From Actinomycetes bacterium (GTDB lineage Bacteria > Actinomycetota > Acidimicrobiia > Acidimicrobiales > RAAP-2): DNA of 57,223 nucleotides. Under the pieces are notes generated by a model, which had not been told where the DNA came from, did no database searches, and saw only the letters and a list, made by a program, of their open reading frames with translations. The stretch covers positions 1 through 57,223 of the forward strand of contig JAJZJC010000006.1 in NCBI GenBank assembly GCA_021810205.1, given 5' to 3'. A program made the translations under genes and the position numbers. This document shows, one piece after another, positions 10,986-19,657 of this stretch; the first letter of the stretch is position 1, and every line of letters starts with the position of its first letter.

Positions 10986-12500
10986 TCACCCGCCGAAGCG
11001 AGGGCGCCCGCCAGACGGGCGAGCGCCAGCTCGGTGGTCGGGCCCCAGCCCGGGACGCACAGGGAAGCTGGCGCGCACCGCGGTCCCCTGCCCGGGTGCG
11101 CTCTGGACGTCCAGCTGTCCGCCGAGCAGGTTGGCCCGCTCGGTCATGCCGACGATGCCCAGGTGCGCCCTCGAGTCGTCCTCGTCCGCGACGACGAACC
11201 CCACGCCGTCGTCGGCAACGCTCAGGCGCAGCAGGTCGGCCTCGAAGCAGAGCCGCACCTCCACGTGGCGCGCGGCGGCGTGGCGGACGGCATTTCGTAC
11301 TGCCTCTTGAGCGATGCGGAAGGCCCCGAGCTCTGCCTCGGGCCACAGCCGGCGTGCCTCCCCCTCGACGAGAAGCTCGACGACGAGCCCGCTGTCGTCT
11401 TCCACGTCTGCAAGGAAGCTGGCGAGCGTGGGCACGAGGCCGAACTGATCGAGTGCCGGCGGTCGCAGGTCTCTTGCGACGGAGCGAAGCCGGGTGGCAG
11501 CCTGGAGGGAGCGGACACGGGCGTCCTCGAGGCCCGCCGCAACGGCGGTGGGCACCCCCGCGGACGCACTGAGCGCCTCGAGCCTCCTCGCCAGATGCAA
11601 AAGCAACTGGAGCGGCTCGTCGTGGAGCTCGCGCGCGAGGCGGCGACGCTGCTCCTCTTCGGCAGCGACCATGAGCGACCGTCGCCACGCCGCGCGCCGC
11701 GCCTCGCTGCGCTCCTCGGTGACGTCGCCGAAGACGAGCTGTGCCGCCGCGCCGTCGGCGTCCGGCAGCTCTACGAGGTCGACCCGGTAGTCACGCCCGT
11801 CTCGCAGGGTGACGACCCGATCGTGCAGCATCTCGATCGTGTCGCCTTCTCCGACGAGTGCGCCGGCCGTCGCGCCGATCGCGCCGTCGCCGAACAGCGC
11901 CCTCGCGGCGGGGTTGGTAGCTCGCACCGACCCTCCGGCGTCGAGCACGAGGATCGGCGCTCGGTTCGCCTCGAAGAGCTGGCGATAGCCGGCTTCGGCG
12001 CGCAAGCGACCGAGCGTGGCGCGCTCGACACGCGCGTGCGACCGGCGCTCCGCCTCTATCCGCTGCCCGAAGAAGATGGCAACGGCGTCGACGAGCACCA
12101 GGTTCACGACATCGGAGGGGGCGTGCCCCTGGTCGTGAGGGAGCACGAGGTCGGGGAGCCACAGCACGGTCCCGAAGAAGGCGGTCGCCGCCGACCCGCT
12201 CAGCCCGAAGCGGACGGCGGCATACCCGACCGGCACGATCAGCAAGGCGACCGGGATGCCACCGGGAAAGGCGCCGGTCTCGATCGAGGAGTGAAGATCG
12301 GTGAGCAGGTGCGCCCCGGCGAGGAGGAGGACGACTGCTTGGATCGCCCAGAAGCGTCGGTCGACCAGCAGTGGGCGCAGCGAGCGACTCACGAGATCGG
12401 CGGGTCCGCCGGCGCGCTCGTCTGGGCTCTCGCCTGGGCTCTCGCCTGGACGTTCGCCGGGACCGACCCGAGCCGCGTCAGACGCCCGGCGTCTTGCCAT
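10986..12500 (-). CDS. Sensor histidine kinase, NarL-partner type (membrane + PAS + HisKA_3/HATPase)
   Basis: AAEEEQRRRLARELHDEPLQLLLHLARRLEAL (HisKA_3), RIAQEAVRNAVRHAAARHVEVRL...LRLSVADDGVGF...HLGIVGMTERANLLGGQLDVQSAPGQGTAVRASFP. ATG at 12500 overlaps the response-regulator 3' end. Confidence 0.9.
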   Translation of the reverse strand: MARRRASDAARVGPGERPGESPGESPDERAGGPADLVSRSLRPLLVDRRFWAIQAVVLLLAGAHLLTDLHSSIETGAFPGGIPVALLIVPVGYAAVRFGLSGSAATAFFGTVLWLPDLVLPHDQGHAPSDVVNLVLVDAVAIFFGQRIEAERRSHARVERATLGRLRAEAGYRQLFEANRAPILVLDAGGSVRATNPAARALFGDGAIGATAGALVGEGDTIEMLHDRVVTLRDGRDYRVDLVELPDADGAAAQLVFGDVTEERSEARRAAWRRSLMVAAEEEQRRRLARELHDEPLQLLLHLARRLEALSASAGVPTAVAAGLEDARVRSLQAATRLRSVARDLRPPALDQFGLVPTLASFLADVEDDSGLVVELLVEGEARRLWPEAELGAFRIAQEAVRNAVRHAAARHVEVRLCFEADLLRLSVADDGVGFVVADEDDSRAHLGIVGMTERANLLGGQLDVQSAPGQGTAVRASFPVRPGLGPDHRAGARPSGGRPRFGG

Positions 12501-13221
12501 CGTCACGGCGCAGCGAGCCAGATCGCAGCGCGTACGCGATCGCCTCGGCGCGCGACGCGGCGCCGAGCTTCGCGAGGACGTTGGAGACATGCGACTCCAC
12601 GGTGCGCACCCCGAGACAGAGCTGCTTGGCGATCTCCTTGTTGGACCGACCCTCGGACAGCAAGGCGAGCACCTCTCCTTCCCTCGGCGTGAGGGCATCG
12701 GGGTCTCGGCGATCGGACAGCGGCGCTCGCCGCCTGCGGCTGAGCCTCGACGACACCGTCCCGTCGAGGACGAACATGCCGCCAGCCACGAGGCGGACGG
12801 CGTCGAGCAGCTCCTTGCCCGAGGCCGTCTTCAGCAGATAGCCCCCGACGCCGATCTGGAGTGCCTCCGCGACGTAGGCCTGGTCGTCGTAGGCGCTCAC
12901 CACGAGCACACGGGTGGGCAGCCGACGGCGCGCGAGGTCCCTCGCGAGCTCGAGCCCGCTCGCGCCCGGCAGGTTGATGTCGACGAGGGCCACGTCGGGG
13001 GCGAGCCGGTCGACGAGCGCGACGCCTTCTTCGGCGGTGCCGCACTCGCCCACCACGTGCAAGTCGGGCGCGGACTCGAGCAGCTGCGCCGTGCCTTCGC
13101 GCACGAGCGCATGGTCCTCGACGATGACGACGTCAACCGCGTCAGCTGCGCGGGCGTCGCGGCGCGCTTCACGGACGCGAGATCCCTCCGTGCCACCACT
13201 GAGCGGTTCGCCGCGTGGCAC
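12478..13221 (-). CDS. NarL/LuxR-family response regulator
   Basis: VDVVIVEDHALVREGTAQLLE...DVALVDINLPGASGLELA...LTPREGEVLALLSEGRSNKEIAKQLCLGVRTVESHVSNVLAKLGA. Start uncertain (GTG 13221 proposed). Confidence 0.9.
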   Translation of the reverse strand: MPRGEPLSGGTEGSRVREARRDARAADAVDVVIVEDHALVREGTAQLLESAPDLHVVGECGTAEEGVALVDRLAPDVALVDINLPGASGLELARDLARRRLPTRVLVVSAYDDQAYVAEALQIGVGGYLLKTASGKELLDAVRLVAGGMFVLDGTVSSRLSRRRRAPLSDRRDPDALTPREGEVLALLSEGRSNKEIAKQLCLGVRTVESHVSNVLAKLGAASRAEAIAYALRSGSLRRDDGKTPGV

Positions 13222-13377
13222 CGTGGGAGCACGGAGGGGGACTCCGGGTACCCGGTCTCGCTCGACAAGCCCACGCGTCTGCCCTGGGATCGTTTCTCGG
13301 GGTGTGCGTGACGCTCGCGGGGACGGGCTCACCGTTCGCCGTCCTCGTCCACGGCGCCATCTTCGACCTCGCCGGCA

Positions 13378-13461
13378 TGCGGGGCTACCAGGGCATACGG
13401 GGCTACCAGGGCAGGGGCTACCAGGGCATACGGGGCTACCAGGGCATACGGGGCTACCAGG
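13378..13461. repeat. 18-bp tandem repeat (GGGGCTACCAGGGCATAC), about 5 copies
   Basis: Direct reading in the divergent intergenic region. Confidence 0.9.
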
Positions 13462-13584
13462 TGACGAGGGCCGCACCCGGCGTCGGCACGCCCTGGTGCC
13501 AGGAGAACCTTCTCGGCTCCTCCAGTTCTTCCAGCTCTTCCAGCCGTGGAGCGGACGTCCATGCGACGAAGTCTACTTACTGAC

Positions 13585-13612
13585 TTGACGTAGTGTTCAA
13601 ACGTGGTTAAAT
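13585..13612 (+). promoter_or_regulatory. Candidate promoter: TTGACG - 16 bp - TTAAAT
   Basis: AT-rich island upstream of the polyferredoxin gene; hexamers read directly. Confidence 0.45.
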
Positions 13613-13648
13613 AAAAGTCAACTGTTGTGCTATAGGTAGGAGGGGCCG

Positions 13649-15274
13649 ATGGCCATCGACCTGCAAGACCGCAATGGCGCTGACGGCGCTGACGGCGCTG
13701 ACGGCGCTCCTGGCACCGTACGTGCCGCCGGCGCTCCTGGCACCGCCGGCGTCCCCGCCGACCCGGTGTCGGCGGCAGTGCGGCTCGGCCCGCCCAGACG
13801 AGCCGGGATCGAGGAGCGGTTCGCAGCCACGGACCCCGAGCCAGGGCTCGAGATCACGCGCAACCCGCGTGTCGCACGGCTCGTGCGGAACCGCTTGTTC
13901 CAATTCCTCCTCATCCTGCCCAACCAGATCGTCTTTTGGACCGTGATCTTCGTCGGCGTCTTGGGCACCGCGATCCCCGGTCTGAACTTCGGCGCCGCGA
14001 TCACCTGGTACGTCTGGTTCTGCCTCGTGTTCGTCATGATGGTGGTGGTCGGCCGGGCGTGGTGCGCCATGTGCCCCTTCGGCGGGTTTGCCGAGTGGAT
14101 CCAGCGACGCAGCTTCTGGCGCCGGACGCAGAAGACCCTCGGCCTCGGCCGCAAGTTCCCCGAACCCCTCGCGCGCCTCGGGTTCTTGATCCCGGTCGTG
14201 AGCTTCCTCGTGCTCACCTGGATCGAGGAGTTCTTCAACATCGCCGGTCCGGGCAACCCGGCCGACACCTCGTGGATGGTCGTGGGGATCGTCTCGTCCG
14301 CGCTCATCTTCTTCTTGGTCTTCGAACGGCGGACGTTCTGCCGCTACGTCTGCCCGCTCTCCACCTTGATCGGCACCGTCGGGTCCATGGGCTCGGTGGC
14401 GGGGTTCCGCACCAAGGACCGCGAGGTGTGCCTGTCGTGCCAGACGAAGGACTGCATGCGCGGCGGCGAGCACGGCTACGGCTGCCCGTGGTACACGTGG
14501 CCGGGGAGCGCGGACTCGAACCTTTCGTGTGGGCTGTGCTCGGAGTGCTTCAAGGCCTGCCCCGAGGGCAACGTGGGACTGTTCCTCCAGCGCCCGCTCA
14601 CGTCGGTGGTCGCCCCGCGCCGCCGCCGGGCAGACGTCGCGTGGGGCATCGCCCTTTTGTGGGGGCTCGTCCTCTTCCAGCAGATCAATGCCACCAGCGG
14701 CTACTTCGTCGTGGACAGCTGGTTGAACCGCTTCACGCTGGTGCCCCACTACCCGAACCCGATCGACTACCTCGGCATCATCGCCATCCTCGGTCTGATG
14801 ACCGCGGGGGTCGCCTGGCTGATCTCCCGTGGCCTCGGCCGCCGGGACGTCGCCGAGACCTATCGAGACAGCTTCGTCGACCGGACGTCCAGGTTCCGGG
14901 CGTTCTTCGTGCCCATGGCATACGGGCTCATCCCGGTCGTGGGTGCCGACTACTTCGCCCGCCAGCTGCCGAAGTTCTTCAAGCACTCTGCTCGAGTGGT
15001 GCCCGCCGTCGCGCACATCGCCGGGTACATGTCGGCGAGGTCGTCGATCTACGGCTTCCACATCCTGTCCGACGGGGGGATCGTCTTCGTCCAGGTCGCG
15101 ATCATCATCGCCGGCACCGCGGCATCGGTGTGGACCATGTGGCGGATCACCGGTCGGGAGCTGCTGCCGATCAGCCGGAACGCCATCGGCATCCGGATCG
15201 CGACGCTCGGCGTCGTCCTGTCATGCGGGGCTGCGGCGAGCGTGCTCTACGTCCTCATGCACGCGGCGAGCTGA
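13649..15274 (+). CDS. NapH/NosR-like membrane polyferredoxin (4Fe-4S)
   Basis: Several TM segments; CAMCPFGGF, CRYVCPLSTL, CLSCQTKDCMRGGEHGYGCPWYTWPG, CGLCSECFKACPEGNVG cysteine motifs; collagen-like N-terminus GADGADGADGAPG from 9-bp repeats. Confidence 0.88.
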   Translation: MAIDLQDRNGADGADGADGAPGTVRAAGAPGTAGVPADPVSAAVRLGPPRRAGIEERFAATDPEPGLEITRNPRVARLVRNRLFQFLLILPNQIVFWTVIFVGVLGTAIPGLNFGAAITWYVWFCLVFVMMVVVGRAWCAMCPFGGFAEWIQRRSFWRRTQKTLGLGRKFPEPLARLGFLIPVVSFLVLTWIEEFFNIAGPGNPADTSWMVVGIVSSALIFFLVFERRTFCRYVCPLSTLIGTVGSMGSVAGFRTKDREVCLSCQTKDCMRGGEHGYGCPWYTWPGSADSNLSCGLCSECFKACPEGNVGLFLQRPLTSVVAPRRRRADVAWGIALLWGLVLFQQINATSGYFVVDSWLNRFTLVPHYPNPIDYLGIIAILGLMTAGVAWLISRGLGRRDVAETYRDSFVDRTSRFRAFFVPMAYGLIPVVGADYFARQLPKFFKHSARVVPAVAHIAGYMSARSSIYGFHILSDGGIVFVQVAIIIAGTAASVWTMWRITGRELLPISRNAIGIRIATLGVVLSCGAAASVLYVLMHAAS

Positions 15275-15303
15275 CGAGCCGCCGGACCAACGGGAGGAAC
15301 CTC

Positions 15304-17616
15304 ATGGCCATCACGATGCCCGACAAGGACGCAATCGACATCGACGCGCACGAGGCCGACCGACCTCACGTCCACGTCGTCGTAGACCGCTGCGCGGGCT
15401 GCCAGGAGTGCGTCATCCGCTGCCCGGTCGACGCGCTCGACATGGACCCCCGGCGCTGGGTGGCGGTTGCCGACGACGAGCGCTGCGTCGGGTGCCGCCA
15501 GTGCGTGCGCACGTGCCCGTTCAGCGCGATCGTCGTGACGGGCCCGGCGCTCGCAGGGACCCGGGCGACCACCGAGGTCGTGCATCCCGAGCCGCTGTTC
15601 GCCGACGTCGGCGAGGTCCGCCGTGGCCTCCACAGCTGGGAGCAGGCGCTGGCCGAGGCGCAGCGCTGCCTCTCGTGCCCCGACCCGACGTGCGTGCGGG
15701 GATGCCCGGCACACAACGACATTCCCGGGTTCATCGCGGCCATCGCGCAGCAGGATCTCACAACGGCCCACGGCATCCTTCGCCGGACCTCGGTGCTGCC
15801 CGACATCTGCTCTCGCGTGTGCAACCAGTCCGCCCAGTGCGAAGGTGCGTGCACGTGGTCCCTCGCAGGTGAGGCGCCCGTCGCCATCGGACAGCTCGAG
15901 CGCTTCGTGACCGAGATGCGCGCGGTGCCCCCGCCCGAGCGGAGCGAGCCCATCGACCTCTCGGTGGCCGTCGTGGGCGCTGGTCCCGGAGGCATCGGTG
16001 CCGCGTGGGCTCTCGCCGAGGCGGGCGCGTCGGTCACCGTCTACGAGAAGGACCCGGTGCCGGCGGGGCTGCTCGGCTGGGGCATCCCCGACTTCACGCT
16101 CCCCGAGGCCGTGGCGAACCGGCCATGGCGTCAGCTCCAAGAGGCCGGCGTGGACCTGCGCTGCGGCGTCGAGGTCGACGCGGCGGGACTCGACCGCCTG
16201 CTCGCGGCGCACGACGCCGTCATCGTGGCAACCGGCGCGAGCGTCCCGGTGCGCCTGCCGATCCCCGGTGCCGATCTCGATGGCGTCACGGACGCCACGA
16301 CCTTCCTCAAGACGGCACGTCGCGCGTTCGAGCACGAGGACGGCATCCCGGCGTGGCTGTCGGAAATGGGTCTCGACGCATCCGGTGCGGACGAGACCGG
16401 TGCGGACGAGACCGGTGCGGACGCGTCCGGTGCGAACGCGTCCGGCCGCAGGCCGCACGTCCTCGTGCTCGGCGCGGGCAACACCGCCATGGACGTCGCC
16501 CGGACCGCACGTCGGCTGGGGCTCGACGCCACGTGCGTCGACTGGTTGGACGAGCGCTTCTCGTTGGCTCGGCCCGACGAGCTGACGGAAGCCCGAGAGG
16601 AGGGCGTCTCCGTCCGCTTCGCCAGGACGGTGTCGCGTCTAGAAGGCGACGGTGGACGCGTCCGGCGCGCGTGGTTGACGCCGACCCGCCAAGAGCGTCG
16701 CGACCGCCCCCCGACGGTTCTCCACGACGTGGCAGCCGAGGGCGCCACCGTCGACCTCGTCGTCATGGCAATGGGGTACCGGGCCGACCCCGCAGTCGCC
16801 GCGGCGCTGCCTGGCACGCCCGTGCGCCGCGAGGCACACGGGCTTGCGGACCGGCACTGGACCGCGTCGGGCGTCCTTCACAATCCGGCCTCGGCGTTCG
16901 CCTACCACAACCCGGTCGGCACGCTCGCGCTCGGCCGGGAGGTGGGGCTGGAGGCGGCATCGCTCCCCGTTCGCGAGCGCCTCTGGGTGATCGGCGACGC
17001 GCTGGTGGGGCCGGCCACGGTCGTCGAAGCCATGGCGCAGGGCCGCAGGGCTGCCGCGACCGTGCTCGCAGCGCGCCCCGCGCGACCAGGCCATCAGGTC
17101 CCCGGACGCTCCCGCAGGGCACTCGTGTGCTACGCGAGCGAAGGCGGTCGAACCGCCGCAGTCGCGCGCAGGATCGCAGAAGAGCTGACCGACAAGGGAC
17201 TGCGCGTCCGGGTCCTTCCGATCGAGCGCGTCGGGGCGCCGGAGATCGCATCCGCCGATCTCCTCGTCATCGGCACCTGGGTGAAGGGGTTCGTGGTCGC
17301 CAAGGTGGGGCCGCCGCCCGAAGTGCGCGCGTGGCTGGACGGGCTCCCACGGCTCGGTGGCATGCCCGTGGCACTGTTCTGCACCTATGGAGTGGATCCA
17401 CGCTCGACGCTCGGAGACATGGCCGGCGCTTTGGAGCGCCGCGGTGCCCGGGTGGTCGCCACCTCCGCCCTGCGGCGGGGGGGGAACCCGGTGGCATCGG
17501 TCGCCCTCGCGCGGCGCACCCTCGCCGGCGTCAGGGAGCTCGAGGCGGCGGCGGCTGGCGCCACAGTGCCAGCGTCGCCACCGCCAGGGCACGGTAGCCT
17601 TAAGGTCTTGCCATGA
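15304..17616 (+). CDS. Triple-fusion oxidoreductase: 2x[4Fe-4S] ferredoxin + GltD/NfnB-like FAD/NAD(P) domain + C-terminal flavodoxin-like domain
   Basis: CAGCQECVIRCP and CVGCRQCVRTCP; CLSCPDPTCVRGCPAHNDIPGF, CSRVCNQSAQCEGACTW; VVGAGPGGIGAAWALAEAGASVTVYEKDPVPAGLLGWGIP; VLGAGNTAMDVARTARRLG; then RRALVCYASEGGRTAAVARRIAEEL...FCTYGVDPRSTLGDMAGAL. Internal ATG of the 13936 ORF. Confidence 0.88.
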   Translation: MAITMPDKDAIDIDAHEADRPHVHVVVDRCAGCQECVIRCPVDALDMDPRRWVAVADDERCVGCRQCVRTCPFSAIVVTGPALAGTRATTEVVHPEPLFADVGEVRRGLHSWEQALAEAQRCLSCPDPTCVRGCPAHNDIPGFIAAIAQQDLTTAHGILRRTSVLPDICSRVCNQSAQCEGACTWSLAGEAPVAIGQLERFVTEMRAVPPPERSEPIDLSVAVVGAGPGGIGAAWALAEAGASVTVYEKDPVPAGLLGWGIPDFTLPEAVANRPWRQLQEAGVDLRCGVEVDAAGLDRLLAAHDAVIVATGASVPVRLPIPGADLDGVTDATTFLKTARRAFEHEDGIPAWLSEMGLDASGADETGADETGADASGANASGRRPHVLVLGAGNTAMDVARTARRLGLDATCVDWLDERFSLARPDELTEAREEGVSVRFARTVSRLEGDGGRVRRAWLTPTRQERRDRPPTVLHDVAAEGATVDLVVMAMGYRADPAVAAALPGTPVRREAHGLADRHWTASGVLHNPASAFAYHNPVGTLALGREVGLEAASLPVRERLWVIGDALVGPATVVEAMAQGRRAAATVLAARPARPGHQVPGRSRRALVCYASEGGRTAAVARRIAEELTDKGLRVRVLPIERVGAPEIASADLLVIGTWVKGFVVAKVGPPPEVRAWLDGLPRLGGMPVALFCTYGVDPRSTLGDMAGALERRGARVVATSALRRGGNPVASVALARRTLAGVRELEAAAAGATVPASPPPGHGSLKVLP
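16380..16442. repeat. 15-bp in-frame tandem repeat encoding GADET GADET GADAS GANAS
   Basis: Direct reading inside the FAD/NAD domain linker. Confidence 0.9.
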
Positions 17617-18572
17617 ACATGACGCTGTCCAAGCGCGGTGACTACGTCATGCGGTCCGCGATTGCCCTCGCCCGCGCGTACGACGGTGGCAAACAGCGCA
17701 AGATCCGAGAGGTGGTCGCGGACACCGAGGTGCCACGCACCTTCGCGTCGCAGATCCTCGCGGACCTCGTGCGCGCCGGCCTCGCGACGTCCCGAGCGGG
17801 ACGTGACGGCGGGTACCGCCTGTCGAGACCGCCCGAGAACATCAACGTCTTGGAGGTCGTCGAGGCTGCCGAGGGCCCCCTGCGCGCCGAGCGATGCGCG
17901 CTCGGTGACGGGCCGTGTCGATGGGAAGCCGTCTGCCCGCTCCACGAGACCTGGACTCAGGCGACGACTCGGCTGGCCGAGCTCTTGGCGGGGACCACCC
18001 TCGCCGAAGTGGCAGCGCGCGACGCGGCGATCGAGGCAGGCGGCTACGCCGTGCCGCCCGACGCCCACCGGTCCCACTCGCGCACGGTCGAGCTGTCCGA
18101 CCTCGTCCATGTCGAGCTACCGGCCACCGCCGTCCACGACGCCCTCGGTGTCCATCGCAACTGGAGCGCCGCGCTCGGCGCCACGGTGCACGACGTGGGC
18201 ATGCTCGATGCCGCGACATCCCCGCCCGCACCGCTCGTCGCGGACTGCTCCATCGATCAGGTCACGCCAGACGGCACGTCGACCCCGAGGGCATACCTGC
18301 TCGCCTGGCGCCTCTCGGAGCCCGGTGGCCGAAGCCACTTCGAAGGCGAGCTGCACGTGGAAGCGGTCGACGCAGAACGCTGCGAGCTGTCGGTCTCCGG
18401 TGCGTGGCACCAAGTGGCCGACGACGCCACGTCCCCAGGGGCGGGCTCGTTCGACACCCGAGCACGCCGGGTGCTACGCGGCGTGCTCCGCCGCGTCGCC
18501 CGGGAGGTCGAAGAAGGTGCCTCTCGGCCTGCCGCCCGCCCACCCCGCGGGCGCTCTGCAGTCGCCGGCTGA
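17613..18572 (+). CDS. Rrf2/IscR-like transcriptional regulator with C-terminal extension
   Basis: MTLSKRGDYVMRSAIALARA...VPRTFASQILADLVRAGLATSRAGRDGGYRLSRPPENINVLEVVEAAEGPL; candidate cluster ligands CALGDGPCRWEAVCPLH (CX6CX5CX2H). ATGA overlap with the upstream gene. Confidence 0.88.
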   Translation: MNMTLSKRGDYVMRSAIALARAYDGGKQRKIREVVADTEVPRTFASQILADLVRAGLATSRAGRDGGYRLSRPPENINVLEVVEAAEGPLRAERCALGDGPCRWEAVCPLHETWTQATTRLAELLAGTTLAEVAARDAAIEAGGYAVPPDAHRSHSRTVELSDLVHVELPATAVHDALGVHRNWSAALGATVHDVGMLDAATSPPAPLVADCSIDQVTPDGTSTPRAYLLAWRLSEPGGRSHFEGELHVEAVDAERCELSVSGAWHQVADDATSPGAGSFDTRARRVLRGVLRRVAREVEEGASRPAARPPRGRSAVAG

Positions 18573-18721
18573 GAGAACCGAGGCGGTGCATGGGCGATCA
18601 CCAGATCGCGTCCAGCAGTGCGGTGAACGCATCTCACGTGCGCACGAGGCGGCTACAGCGCTCAGCGAACAGGCTGAAGAACGTCGACACGAACCAGTCA
18701 AGAACCAGGTAGGGGGGCACA

Positions 18722-19420
18722 GTGGTAGCGATCGCCCGGATAGCACACGACACAGCACCGCGGCCTCGCCGGTCGCCTCGCCAGCGCCGCGCGGTGGCAA
18801 CCAGGCAGCGGGTGTACGAGGCGGCGATGAGCGAGTACGCGCGGGTCGGCATCGACGCGGCGCGCGTGGAGGACATCGTCGAGGCGGCAGGCGTCAGCTG
18901 GGGCACCTTCTTCCACTACTTCTCGACGAAGGAGGACGTACTGCTCGAAGCAGCCGCCGCGGTGTGCAAGGCATTCGCGGGCACGGCGACGGCCGGCATC
19001 GATGCCGGAGAGGACACGGCGAGCGTCCTGCGCGCAGCGTTCACGTCGCTCTTCGAGTCCGCGCGTGAGCACGCGGAGCCCATACCGCTGCGCACTGCGC
19101 TCCTGCGACAGGTCGTCGACCATCCCGGGCGGCTCAGCGCCTACCTCGGCGACGAGATCCCGCCGCCGGTGCAGGTCGTCGCAGACGTGATCTCCGTCGG
19201 GCAAGAGCGTGGGGAGCTCCGATCCGACGAATCGGCAGTGTCGCTTGCCGTCGTGCTACTTCACGCCGTGCTGTTCTCGACGCGTCGTGGTACCACCCTT
19301 GGACGGCCCGCCGGGATATCACCCCTCGGGAACCTCGCCTTGGAGGTGGTCCTGCGCGGCATGCGGTTCGACGGCGAAGCGCCGCCGGCCCGGGCGGTCG
19401 CCGACGTCATCGGCGGATGA
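18722..19420 (+). CDS. TetR/AcrR-family transcriptional regulator
   Basis: TRQRVYEAAMSEYARVGIDAARVEDIVEAAGVSWGTFFHYFSTKEDVLLEAAAA. Confidence 0.9.
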   Translation: MVAIARIAHDTAPRPRRSPRQRRAVATRQRVYEAAMSEYARVGIDAARVEDIVEAAGVSWGTFFHYFSTKEDVLLEAAAAVCKAFAGTATAGIDAGEDTASVLRAAFTSLFESAREHAEPIPLRTALLRQVVDHPGRLSAYLGDEIPPPVQVVADVISVGQERGELRSDESAVSLAVVLLHAVLFSTRRGTTLGRPAGISPLGNLALEVVLRGMRFDGEAPPARAVADVIGG

Positions 19421-19628
19421 CCGTGTAGCCGTCGATCTCGCCACCTCGGTCCGACGCTGGCCGAGGCGGCGCCCCGCGTCCGAGCTGGTCCTGTCTCGCC
19501 TCCGAGATCCACTGGTCGTGCTGGTACTTGTGGTTGATGAGCACGACGAGCAGGTGACCGGCGACGATGCGGAGCTGGTTCGGCGCCCCCACGCGGCCGT
19601 GGTCGATGTCGTGGATGCGGACCTGCAC
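19407..19628 (-). CDS. Possible small protein of unknown function
   Basis: VQVRIHDIDHGRVGAPNQLRIVAGHLLVVLINHKYQHDQWISEARQDQLGRGAPPRPASDRGGEIDGYTVIRR; protein-like composition, GTG start, frame open to 20966. Weak. Confidence 0.35.
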   Translation of the reverse strand: MQVRIHDIDHGRVGAPNQLRIVAGHLLVVLINHKYQHDQWISEARQDQLGRGAPPRPASDRGGEIDGYTVIRR

Positions 19629-19657
19629 CCGTTCGGCGACTGCGCCACGGCATCGGA

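Noticed and set aside
8671-11310. 879-aa plus-strand ORF in the track
   Set aside because: Arg/His/Asp-rich low-complexity antisense of the MFS transporter gene; GC-rich third-position artefact.
13381-13460. CRISPR-like array at the 18-bp repeats
   Set aside because: Direct head-to-tail tandem repeats without spacers; no cas genes in the window.
13607-15061. 484-aa minus-strand ORF
   Set aside because: Antisense of the polyferredoxin gene.
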